The position numbers were made by a program, and so were the translations under genes. From NCBI GenBank assembly GCA_038884455.1, contig JAWABU010000013.1, positions 1-43,186 of the forward strand: a stretch of 43,186 bases of DNA. The letters run 5' to 3'. This DNA comes from Candidatus Thermoplasmatota archaeon. GTDB lineage: Archaea; Thermoplasmatota; E2; DHVEG-1. Each line of letters opens with the position of its first letter. Positions within the stretch are counted from its first letter, which is position 1. Of this stretch, positions 32,725 to 40,375 are shown one piece after another. The notes under the pieces are model-generated. The model was not told the DNA's origin. It was given only the letters and a program-made list of their open reading frames with translations, and ran no database searches.

Positions 32725-33852
32725 ATGAACCATGAAATCATCATCATCGGTGCAGGACCTGCTGGAGCATATCTTGGATATCTACTCGCATCCCAAGGCT
32801 ATACCCCTCTTCTTTTTGATCATACCCACCCACGAGAAAAACCCTGTGGAGGGGGACTTACTGCACTAGCGGTGAGAAAATTTCCTATACTTCAAAAAAC
32901 ACCGAACAAAAAACTCCTTGATGATCCAATTACTCTCATCGCTCCTGATGGAACAGCTGTATCTACGTATGGGAAAAAAGACTGCATCCTCATCTCACGG
33001 TTAGATCTTGACACGATGCTGGTCACTGAAGCACAAAAAAACGGATGCATCCTTATCAAAGAACGCGTTGAAAACATCACCTATGCAAACAAAACCTGGA
33101 CGCTTCATACACCACAGAAAACCTATACCAGTACTCTTATTGTTGGTGCCGATGGAGTTCAGAGCATTCTGCGAAAAAAAACAACCGGTCCCATACCACA
33201 CCAGCATCTTGGCGTCTGTTACGGCTGCTTTGCAACAACCACGACACCACAACCAGGAAGCATACGTTTTTTCCCAGGCATCAAAGGCTACGCCTGGTGT
33301 TTTCCAGCAAAAGACCGCTACAACCTCGGAATCGGCGTACCATATTCCCATGCATCACACCTCAAAACCTTATTTCACCAGTTTCTCACCACCCATTATC
33401 CCGCCATGAACCTTCAAAAAACATGGGGGGCATATATACCTTCAGCCTCATCAAGTGATTTTTTCACAACACCGTGCGCTGGAAAAAACTGGATGCTTCT
33501 AGGCGATGCAGCAGGACATGTTGATCCTATTATGGGCGAAGGAATAACCTATGCACTCTGGTCAGCAGAACAAGCAAGCATCGCCATTCAAAACAATGAT
33601 ATCCTGTCGTATGATCGATTATGGAGAAACGCATACGGTAAAAGGCTTGTTACTAGCTGTCAACTCAGAAACTATTTCTATCACCAGTGGTTTCTCAACA
33701 ACCTCATACATCTGGCAGCCACCAGTGAAACACTGACTGATCTTATCTATAAAAAAATGATGAACTGGTACAGTTTCGAAGAGTTTTTCATTCGCCTGCT
33801 CCTGAAAACACCACGTATCACACGTCAATACCTTAGCATGCACACTAAATAA
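32725..33852 (+). CDS. Geranylgeranyl-reductase-family FAD oxidoreductase
   Basis: This 375-residue flavoprotein has the p-hydroxybenzoate-hydroxylase-type fold. Motifs are the FAD-binding GAGPAGAYLGYLL at the N-terminus, the PCGGGLT loop typical of geranylgeranyl reductases near 40, LIVGADGVQSILRK near 140, GYAWCFPAKDRYNLGIGV near 190, and LGDAAGHVDPIMGEGI near 255. In archaea such enzymes saturate the isoprenoid chains of ether lipids, quinones or other prenyl products. Several diverged paralogues usually occur per genome, so the substrate here is open. It starts 36 bases after the radical SAM gene on the same strand and is likely co-transcribed. Confidence 0.85.
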   Translation: MNHEIIIIGAGPAGAYLGYLLASQGYTPLLFDHTHPREKPCGGGLTALAVRKFPILQKTPNKKLLDDPITLIAPDGTAVSTYGKKDCILISRLDLDTMLVTEAQKNGCILIKERVENITYANKTWTLHTPQKTYTSTLIVGADGVQSILRKKTTGPIPHQHLGVCYGCFATTTTPQPGSIRFFPGIKGYAWCFPAKDRYNLGIGVPYSHASHLKTLFHQFLTTHYPAMNLQKTWGAYIPSASSSDFFTTPCAGKNWMLLGDAAGHVDPIMGEGITYALWSAEQASIAIQNNDILSYDRLWRNAYGKRLVTSCQLRNYFYHQWFLNNLIHLAATSETLTDLIYKKMMNWYSFEEFFIRLLLKTPRITRQYLSMHTK

Positions 33853-33864
33853 CACGTCTCTGAG

Positions 33865-35253
33865 TTACCGCAGAAACGTGCTGACAAACTGATCAACCTC
33901 AGGAACACCACCTTGAAGAATAATATATCCATTATGCGGCTCACGTTCAGTAATCTCACCAGCAATCGGAGTCAACATCATCTTTTTAACTTCATCAGGA
34001 TTCGCCGTATGCCCAAGCACCCAACACAGCTTCATATACGCAACCTCCGGCAGCATATTCTGCGCAGGAACAACCCCAAGCTTCATCAAATCACGACCCG
34101 TATCATACACATACATCTGTACATATCCCCACAACGTCTGAACCGTCATATACACTGCAATTCCCTCCTCCACAGCACGTTGCAACGGTGCATACAACGG
34201 TTTATTCACATGACCAAGACCAGTTCCTGCAATCACAATCCCTTTATACCGATGATCAATCAACGACTCAATCATATCAGGATGCATATTTGGATAATAA
34301 TACACAATTGCAACTTTTTCTTCAAACGCAGTATCGATAACCACCTCACGGTCGTTCCGACGTTTATTGTAATCCTTCCGGAAATACCGAAACTCCGTCG
34401 GACTCACCATCCCGAGAGGTATGTCACCAATTGTTCGAAACGTACTCCGATAACTACTATGCATCTTCCGAACCCGCGTGCCCCGATGCAGCAGGTTATA
34501 CTGATCACTCGTCGGGCCAAACATACACACCATCACCTCAGCAATGTCACAAAACGCTGCTGTCCGCGTCCCATTAATCAAATTTAATGCTGCATCACTC
34601 GACGGCCGGTCCGATGACCGCTGCGAACCAACCAACACGATCGGAACTGGTGGTTTCTGCACCATAAACGAAAGAATCGCACCGGTATGATGCATCGTAT
34701 CAGTCCCATGACCAATGATGATACCATCAACACCAGCTTCAATCTCCTGACCGATTGCTTTTGCCAACGTGATATACTGTTCAGGCCCCATATTCTCACT
34801 AAAAATACCAAACAACTTCTCAGTTTTCAAATTACAAATACCAGCCAGTTCAGGAACAGCACCATACAACTCACCAGGAGAAAACGCAGGAATTACCGCT
34901 CCAGTTCGATAATCAAGACGAGATGCAATCGTTCCCCCAGTTCCAAACAAAGTCACATTTGGTTTATTCGGATCCTTCGGAAACTCAGACTCCGGAATCT
35001 TATAATGTCCCTCCTTATACCCAACCTCTTCGACCGCCTGAATCGAATCAACCTTGATCCCAACATTATACCCATTGTGAAGCTTTAACACGATATGCTG
35101 ATCATCCTCAATCTCAGCACGAGGGAGAATAATACCTTGAAACGTACCACGAGATGACGTAATTACGACATCACTCCAAACTTTCACTCCAAACTGCATG
35201 AGTTTTTCTTTTGCAGCACCACGATACCCTTTATAGAGATCATCACGAACCAT
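33865..35253 (-). CDS. gatD: Glutamyl-tRNA(Gln) amidotransferase subunit D
   Basis: This protein of about 462 residues is the glutaminase subunit of the archaeal GatDE complex, which converts Glu-tRNA(Gln) to Gln-tRNA(Gln). After an N-terminal beta-barrel domain comes the asparaginase-like core. It contains FGTGGTIASRLDYRTGAV with the catalytic Thr (about 108), IIGHGTDTMHHTGA with the Thr-Asp pair, and VGSQRSSDRPSSDAA. C-terminal segments such as VIAGTGLGHV follow. The frame extends to a TTG at 35265, but the ATG at 35253 has GGTGAT just ahead. It is divergent from gatE and convergent with the reductase gene. Confidence 0.95.
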   Translation of the reverse strand: MVRDDLYKGYRGAAKEKLMQFGVKVWSDVVITSSRGTFQGIILPRAEIEDDQHIVLKLHNGYNVGIKVDSIQAVEEVGYKEGHYKIPESEFPKDPNKPNVTLFGTGGTIASRLDYRTGAVIPAFSPGELYGAVPELAGICNLKTEKLFGIFSENMGPEQYITLAKAIGQEIEAGVDGIIIGHGTDTMHHTGAILSFMVQKPPVPIVLVGSQRSSDRPSSDAALNLINGTRTAAFCDIAEVMVCMFGPTSDQYNLLHRGTRVRKMHSSYRSTFRTIGDIPLGMVSPTEFRYFRKDYNKRRNDREVVIDTAFEEKVAIVYYYPNMHPDMIESLIDHRYKGIVIAGTGLGHVNKPLYAPLQRAVEEGIAVYMTVQTLWGYVQMYVYDTGRDLMKLGVVPAQNMLPEVAYMKLCWVLGHTANPDEVKKMMLTPIAGEITEREPHNGYIILQGGVPEVDQFVSTFLR

Positions 35254-35358
35254 CTCAATCACCAAAGCTATTTACTGCATACCACCGATAAACGAACAAG
35301 ACCTATAAAGAAATACTGCCCTCAGAAAAAAACCAAAAAAACACGAGGAACATCGGCG

Positions 35359-35367
35359 TAATATTTA
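35359..35367 (+). promoter_or_regulatory. TATA-like box of gatE
   Basis: TAATATTTA is centred about 34 bases before the gatE ATG. No Shine-Dalgarno sequence is seen before the start (CCCCGTACCGATG), so a very short leader is likely. Confidence 0.4.
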
Positions 35368-35396
35368 GATAGACTCATCGCATTTGCCCCGTACCG

Positions 35397-37334
35397 ATGA
35401 ACCAAACATATCACCTCGATGATGATGCCTACTTTAAACACCTCGGATTACAATGCGGTTTAGAAATTCATCAACAGCTCAATACTGATAAAAAACTGTT
35501 CTGTCGATGTCATGCAACCCTCCGCCGAGACAAACCAGACTCTCTCATTCTTCGACATATGCGACCAACTCTTTCAGAACTCGGTGAATACGACGGTACT
35601 GCACTCATGGAATTCAAAACCAAAAAAAACGTCATCTACCAACTCTACCACGATACCGTCTGCACCTACGAAATGGACGACACGCCGCCATTTCACCTCA
35701 ACCCGCACGCATTGGATATTGCCCTCGAAATCGCCCTCCTTCTCAACTACAGCATCGTTGATGAACTCCACATCAGCCGTAAACAATACCTCGACGGCAG
35801 CATCCCAACCGGCTTCCAACGAACTGGTATTGTCGGCGTTGAAGGATGGATTCCCTACAAAGATCGAAAAATACGACTCATCCAACTCGGACTTGAGGAA
35901 GACGCCTGCCGAGAAATCAGCGACCAAGGTCATCAGATCGTTTTCAAAACCGACCGTCTCAGCATCCCTCTTGTCGAAGTAGTAACCTACCCCGATATCC
36001 AAACACCGCAAGAAGCTGGAGACGTTGCACGTCTCATCGGACGAATCCTTCGGTCAACCGGCAAAGTACGACGAGGACTTGGCAGTATCCGTCAAGATGT
36101 CAACGTCAGCATCACGGGTGGCACACGTATCGAACTCAAAGGCATCTCAAAACTCCAGTACATACCTCGCGCAGTAGCTATTGAAGCACAACGACAAAAA
36201 GCCTTGCTTACGATCCGCGACGAACTCAGACTTCGTGGTATCACTGACAAAACCTTTTCAAGTGAACACAAAGACGTCACCACCCTCTTCAAGCACACCC
36301 GCGTTCCACGATTCAAGGAAACATTACGACACAAAGGTATCATTGCCGGCATCCTACTCCGAAATTATGCCGGCATCCTTGATATGCCAACACAACCTGG
36401 GAAAACATTTGCAGATGAACTTGCAGGTCGCGTCCGAGTTATCGCCTGCCTTGACAGTATGCCGAATATTCTTATCAACACCAAGTTTCAAAACTTTGGC
36501 GTAAGTACCAAAGAAATCAAAACCCTAGAACGTCTCTTCTCTATGAAACCAACTGATGCATTGGTTCTCGTTTGGGGTCCTCCTGATGATGTGCACACTG
36601 CACTTGAAGAAATCAAACAACGTGCCGTCGAAGCAACCAATGGCGTCCCCTCTGAAACAAGACAAGTTTTCCCAACAGGCATCAACGACTTCGAACGCAT
36701 TCTTCCCGGACCCAATCGGATGTATCCAGATACTGACACGCCACCGACATCGATACCACAAAACAGACTTGAAACCATCCGAAAAAACATGCCTCAGCAC
36801 CTCTGGGAAACAGAACGTCAACTCCGCGACCTAGGAATACCCTCGTTTCTTGCAACAAAACTGAGCATTTCAAAGAACCTGTCGCTTTTTCAAAAAATTA
36901 TCAAAGATTTCAACCTGCAGCCAATGCTTGTTGCAGTTACTCTTGAAGAAACACTCACGTTTTTACGTAGAAAAGGAACACCAGTTCACCAGCTATCAGA
37001 TCAGACGCTCTATCAGGTTTTTCAAGGATATCATGACAAAAAATTCAGCAAAGAAGCACTCCCTGTACTTCTCGAGTTTCTCGCGAACCATCCAGACACA
37101 ACAGTTTCTGAAGCCCTCACAACATTACAGATAACACCGCTCTCACATCAAGATCTTGAAAAACTTGTTGAGAAAATCGTAGCACAATACAAGCAGTCTT
37201 CCCGAACTTCGCTTTCTTTTCATCACATCATGGGCGAGGTCATGAAAGAAGCACGCATGCGCATCGATGGAAAAACAATAAGCGACCTGGTGTATAAAAA
37301 ACTCCAACACGATCGCAGAACAAAAACCACATGA
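35397..37334 (+). CDS. gatE: Glutamyl-tRNA(Gln) amidotransferase subunit E
   Basis: This 645-residue protein is the tRNA-binding and kinase/transamidase subunit of GatDE. It opens with GLQCGLEIHQQLNTDKKLFCRC, which includes the metal-binding cysteines of the GatB/GatE cradle. It continues with EMDDTPPFHLN, HISRKQYLDGSIPTGFQRT and VRRGLGSIRQDVNVSI. The AspRS-like insertion domain characteristic of GatE (about 270-410) follows, then RMYPDTDTPP. A helical YqeY-like tail (about 500-645) recognises the tRNA. Length agrees with archaeal GatE. With the divergent gatD it makes a complete archaeal amidotransferase. Confidence 0.96.
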   Translation: MNQTYHLDDDAYFKHLGLQCGLEIHQQLNTDKKLFCRCHATLRRDKPDSLILRHMRPTLSELGEYDGTALMEFKTKKNVIYQLYHDTVCTYEMDDTPPFHLNPHALDIALEIALLLNYSIVDELHISRKQYLDGSIPTGFQRTGIVGVEGWIPYKDRKIRLIQLGLEEDACREISDQGHQIVFKTDRLSIPLVEVVTYPDIQTPQEAGDVARLIGRILRSTGKVRRGLGSIRQDVNVSITGGTRIELKGISKLQYIPRAVAIEAQRQKALLTIRDELRLRGITDKTFSSEHKDVTTLFKHTRVPRFKETLRHKGIIAGILLRNYAGILDMPTQPGKTFADELAGRVRVIACLDSMPNILINTKFQNFGVSTKEIKTLERLFSMKPTDALVLVWGPPDDVHTALEEIKQRAVEATNGVPSETRQVFPTGINDFERILPGPNRMYPDTDTPPTSIPQNRLETIRKNMPQHLWETERQLRDLGIPSFLATKLSISKNLSLFQKIIKDFNLQPMLVAVTLEETLTFLRRKGTPVHQLSDQTLYQVFQGYHDKKFSKEALPVLLEFLANHPDTTVSEALTTLQITPLSHQDLEKLVEKIVAQYKQSSRTSLSFHHIMGEVMKEARMRIDGKTISDLVYKKLQHDRRTKTT

Positions 37335-37383
37335 CCTCTTGAAAAAGAATGTTTGTTCGCACCATCTGCTTTTTCCTTTACCC

Positions 37384-38067
37384 TCAACTCATCTTCTTTT
37401 TCTCATACAGACTTCGCGCCCAGTAGACAAACGGGGTATCGCAAACACCAATAACAACTTTCATGATCATCGACGTGCTAAAAATCTGAAGGATAATCTC
37501 TGGTGAAAACACACCAACAAATGCAAGTACGGTAAACATACTCGTATCAATACTCTGACTCAGAAACGTTGAAAAATTATTTCTAAACCACAAATATCTT
37601 CGGCGATGTCTATCTTTCAACTTCGCAAAAAGATACACATCAAGAGTTTGCGACACGAGATACGCAGTTAAACTTGCAAAGGTAATACGAGGCAAAAACA
37701 CAAACAGCGCAGAAAGATGATCACTGACAAAATCAGATTCATCAGGAATAAATGTAATCGTCATCTGCATCAATACGGTCACACAGATCAAAACAAAAAA
37801 ACCAATCAAAACTGCTTTCTGCGCCTCTTTTTTTGAATAATTTTCTGTAAGAATATCTGTCGTTAAAAACAACGACGAATACACTACATTCCCAAGCGCG
37901 GTAACCATCCCAAAAATCTCAACAGTTTTCATCACCTCAATATTTGCAACAATAACAACAACTGCCATCCAAACAAATAAACCATTTTTACCAAACAACC
38001 GATAGGCAGCAATCACCATACAGAAACAGAGAAGAATCGACCCAATCCACAACAACTCGTTGATCAT
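37384..38067 (-). CDS. YhhQ/VUT-family queuosine-precursor transporter
   Basis: This 227-residue protein with about six membrane helices has the YhhQ pattern: NIEVMKTVEIFGMVTALGNV, then FLTTDILTENYSKKEAQKAV in the first third. SLTAYLVSQTLDVYLFAKLK and FLSQSIDTSMFTVLAFVGVF follow in the second half. YhhQ/QrtT proteins import 7-deazaguanine precursors (preQ0, preQ1 or queuine). The gene is divergent from a bacterial-type tgt across only 44 bases, which supports the assignment. The ATG at 38067 has no Shine-Dalgarno site and a TATA-like box about 25-32 bases upstream, so the mRNA is probably leaderless. Confidence 0.88.
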   Translation of the reverse strand: MINELLWIGSILLCFCMVIAAYRLFGKNGLFVWMAVVVIVANIEVMKTVEIFGMVTALGNVVYSSLFLTTDILTENYSKKEAQKAVLIGFFVLICVTVLMQMTITFIPDESDFVSDHLSALFVFLPRITFASLTAYLVSQTLDVYLFAKLKDRHRRRYLWFRNNFSTFLSQSIDTSMFTVLAFVGVFSPEIILQIFSTSMIMKVVIGVCDTPFVYWARSLYEKKKMS

Positions 38068-38111
38068 CCACAGACGAAAATATTTATTTTACTTATATTT
38101 TTCTCCTCAGC
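38068..38111. promoter_or_regulatory. Bidirectional promoter of the transporter/tgt pair
   Basis: This 44-base AT-rich spacer separates the two divergent start codons. TATTTATT at about 38081-38088 lies 24-31 bases before the tgt ATG. On the other strand, AATATAAG (about 38092-38099 in window coordinates) lies 25-32 bases before the transporter ATG. Both positions predict transcription starting at or beside the start codons. The two TATA boxes are so close that both promoters may compete or share a regulator. Confidence 0.55.
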
Positions 38112-39305
38112 ATGGGTTTCTTACAGTTCACAGTCAAAGCAACAGATGGCAACGCCAGAACCGGCATCCTTCGCCTTCACCATGGAACCGTCCACACACC
38201 AGAACTCATACCAGTTGCAACCAAAGCAACTGTCAAAGCACTCTCAGTTGATGATCTCAATGAAATCGGAGCACAAATCCTCATCTGCAACACCTACCAT
38301 CTCATGCTGCAACCTGGAGCAGATATCATCGCAGATCATGGTGGCCTGCATCGTTTCATGAACTGGAATAAACCACTCATCACCGACAGCGGTGGATTCC
38401 AAGCATTCTCCCTAGGTTTAGGCAAAGAACATGCTGTTGGCAAACTCTTTTTTCCCGGCGAAGAATATACCCACAGCAAGCCGTCTGGTAAATCAATCGT
38501 CACCATCACAGATACAGGGATACACTTTCGATCAATTTACGACAATTCACGACAATTTTTGTCACCTGAAAAATCAATAAAAATCCAAGAAAAACTCGGT
38601 GCAGACATGATTTTAGCTTTAGACGAATGCACCTCGCCACTATCGTCAAAAACATACACTGCACAAAGCCTTCACCGGACCCATCAATGGGCACAGACAT
38701 GCCTCAACACACATACCACGAAACAGGCACTCATCGGCATCGTCCAAGGTGGACACTGGAAAGACCTTCGTCTCAGCAGTGTTCATCATCTCGTTTCACT
38801 CCCCTTTGACGGATACGCAATCGGCGGTTCTCTTGGAAAATCAAAAAAAGATATGTACCGAATTCTCAACTGGGTTACTCCAAATCTACCTGAAGACAAA
38901 CCACGACATCTCCTCGGCATCGGCGTCGTTGAAGATATCTTTGAATCAGTTGAACGAGGTATTGATCTGTTTGACTGCGTATCACCAACTCGAATGGCAC
39001 GGAGTGGTTTTGTCTCTTTGACGCCACCCCTTGGAACCAAAACCAACAAATATCGACTGCAACTTGCATCATCAAAATACCGTAACGATAAACAACCGCT
39101 CGACCCCCACTGCACCTGCAAAGTATGTGCCTCATATTCTCGAGCGTATCTCCATCATCTCTTCAAAACCCAAGAACTACTAAGTTTTCATCTCCTCAGT
39201 TACCACAACCTCTATTTCATGCTCAACCTCATGCGTGACATCCGAGAAGCAATCAACACTGGTACATACCAACAGCTGAAAAAAACATGGATAAAAATCA
39301 AATAG
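38112..39305 (+). CDS. tgt: Bacterial-type tRNA-guanine (queuine) transglycosylase
   Basis: This 397-residue TIM-barrel enzyme exchanges guanine 34 of GUN-anticodon tRNAs for a 7-deazaguanine. It has RTGILRLHHGTVHTP, LITDSGGFQAFSLG with the catalytic Asp 92, and LIGIVQGGHWKDLR. The GIDLFDCVSPTRMARSG segment (283-299) includes the nucleophilic Asp. The zinc site is HCTCKVC (Cys 334, 336, 339) plus His 365. It lacks the C-terminal PUA-type domains of archaeosine TGT (ArcTGT), which has about 500-650 residues and modifies G15. The substrate-selective loop reads GGSLGKSKKDM, which differs from the GGLAVGE of model bacterial enzymes. It is paired with the YhhQ transporter and overlaps, or is 23 bases from, the PIN gene. 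Confidence 0.92.
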   Translation: MGFLQFTVKATDGNARTGILRLHHGTVHTPELIPVATKATVKALSVDDLNEIGAQILICNTYHLMLQPGADIIADHGGLHRFMNWNKPLITDSGGFQAFSLGLGKEHAVGKLFFPGEEYTHSKPSGKSIVTITDTGIHFRSIYDNSRQFLSPEKSIKIQEKLGADMILALDECTSPLSSKTYTAQSLHRTHQWAQTCLNTHTTKQALIGIVQGGHWKDLRLSSVHHLVSLPFDGYAIGGSLGKSKKDMYRILNWVTPNLPEDKPRHLLGIGVVEDIFESVERGIDLFDCVSPTRMARSGFVSLTPPLGTKTNKYRLQLASSKYRNDKQPLDPHCTCKVCASYSRAYLHHLFKTQELLSFHLLSYHNLYFMLNLMRDIREAINTGTYQQLKKTWIKIK

Positions 39306-39328
39306 CGATACTGGATAAAAGGTCTCAT

Positions 39329-39910
39329 ATGAAAGTAACTTGCCCGCGATGCAGCAGAAGAGTCACCCTCCAAGGAAGAAAAAACAGGGTATGTGCTTGT
39401 GGTGAGCTGCTCAACTATCGACATTTTTTACATGAAAAAATCACCTACGATGTGTACCTTGCTGACGCAAATGTGTTGATCTACGCGTTTGAGAAAAGAA
39501 GCCACCAGCGACGGTATTGTTACACTGTTGTCATGCTCCGATCTCCATCCATAGTAATCGCAACAACACAACACATCATTGACGAGGTAGGTCCTGTTAT
39601 TCAACAGTATCTCCCAGCAACATTTCTGGTTTATACCGTCCGAAAAATTCCTCCTGAACTCCAAGAAATTAAAACCAATGTTTTTAAACAACCATCACTC
39701 TCTGATTTCTCCTTGATACAAGCAGCCTGTGAACATCCTGAAGTCAAAGGAATTATCACCTATGATCGTGATTTTGGTCGAATTGCAACCTCAGGTTTTA
39801 TAGAGAAAAAATCCTCGGTGAAGTTTTGGTTAGGCGATGCTCAAGAATTTATAGAAAAACATAGGATCGCCATCAAACGCCAGGATGAACATCTAAGATA
39901 TGACCAATAA
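39329..39910 (+). CDS. PIN-domain nuclease with N-terminal zinc ribbon
   Basis: This protein of about 193 residues starts with a small zinc ribbon (MKVTCPRC, then VCACG near residue 20). A PIN domain follows with the usual acidic residues: DANVLIYAFEK, IIDEV, LSDFSLI and ITYDRDFGRI. PIN proteins are metal-dependent RNases. In the archaeal rRNA nuclease Nob1 the ribbon follows the PIN domain; here the order is reversed. A longer frame starts at an ATG at 39287, inside the end of tgt. The ATG at 39329 begins directly at the ribbon, with AAAGGT seven bases ahead. No antitoxin gene accompanies it, and the link to tgt suggests RNA processing. Confidence 0.72.
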   Translation: MKVTCPRCSRRVTLQGRKNRVCACGELLNYRHFLHEKITYDVYLADANVLIYAFEKRSHQRRYCYTVVMLRSPSIVIATTQHIIDEVGPVIQQYLPATFLVYTVRKIPPELQEIKTNVFKQPSLSDFSLIQAACEHPEVKGIITYDRDFGRIATSGFIEKKSSVKFWLGDAQEFIEKHRIAIKRQDEHLRYDQ

Positions 39911-39957
39911 CTAAACTTAGAATCCAACACTCTCTCGTAGTATTGTTTTAAACCTTG

Positions 39958-40152
39958 TTATATAACACCGTGAAGGATTTTTAAGATGAGGGTTGTTTTT
40001 CCCCGCGTCTCAGCCGGTAATTGCAATGATCTGAGGAAGGGGAAAAGATATTTAGTAATTTGAGAACAACGGTCTCGTTCTTTGTATTCTATTGTCGTTG
40101 GACCTTTCCACCAGGGATTGGACTCTATGAGAATGTCATGGATGTTTGGCAT
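39958..40152 (-). pseudogene. AAA/DUF4143-type ATPase, N-terminal fragment with disrupted Walker A
   Basis: The 64-codon frame begins ESNPWWKGPTTIEYKERDR, which matches the N-terminus of archaeal AAA ATPases of the AAA_14/DUF4143 group (N-P-W-W-x-x-x then Y-x-x-R). Just before the nucleotide-binding loop the expected P-Q-I-I-A-I-T-G appears in another frame, interrupted by TGA. The first frame resumes with RGKTTLILKIL, so the Walker A motif is split by at least two frameshifts. The frame then stops at 39958. No DUF4143 C-terminus follows to the left. This is a dead gene fragment whose intact relative may be the gene at the right edge. Confidence 0.6.
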
Positions 40153-40176
40153 GTTCGTTTAACCTATATTCTATTT

Positions 40177-40198
40177 TACGTTAAATGTAATTAACGTA
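40177..40198. repeat. Perfect 8-bp inverted repeat upstream of the ATPase fragment
   Basis: TACGTTAA (40177-40184) and TTAACGTA (40191-40198) are separated by 6 bases. They lie 25 bases beyond the start codon of the ATPase fragment at 40152, where an operator or promoter would be expected. The GTTAA/TTAAC core also appears in the AbiE palindrome at 40331-40374. Confidence 0.35.
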
Positions 40199-40315
40199 GA
40201 TTCCTTCGATCTTTTGATGGAAAAAACATTATTCAACCATCGATCATGAGAAAGTAATGTATGGACCCGGTAGATTTTAGTTAATCAATTGAAGATGGTT
40301 TTTTCAGCACAATCC

Positions 40316-40323
40316 TTAAATAT
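40316..40323 (+). promoter_or_regulatory. TATA-like box of the AbiE operon
   Basis: TTAAATAT would direct initiation at roughly 40344-40350, within the palindrome that precedes the antitoxin start codon. Confidence 0.4.
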
Positions 40324-40330
40324 TCTCAAT

Positions 40331-40374
40331 TATATACACCAAAGTTAACAATAATGTTAATCATGGTGTATAAA
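40331..40374. promoter_or_regulatory. 44-bp imperfect palindrome, probable AbiEi operator
   Basis: TACACCAAAGTTAACAAT (40335-40352) is directly followed by AATGTTAATCATGGTGTA (40353-40370). The second is the reverse complement of the first with four mismatches, and symmetry extends outward through TATA/TATA ends. The dyad ends one base before the ATG of the AbiEi gene and covers the predicted transcription start. AbiEi antitoxins of the characterised bacterial systems repress their operon by binding inverted repeats in the promoter, so this is the natural candidate site. Confidence 0.6.
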
Positions 40375-40375
40375 A

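Noticed and set aside
33913-34587. 224-residue + strand ORF
   Set aside because: It is antisense to gatD, has low-complexity composition rich in His, Asn, Arg and Ile, and shows no motifs; gatD is certain.
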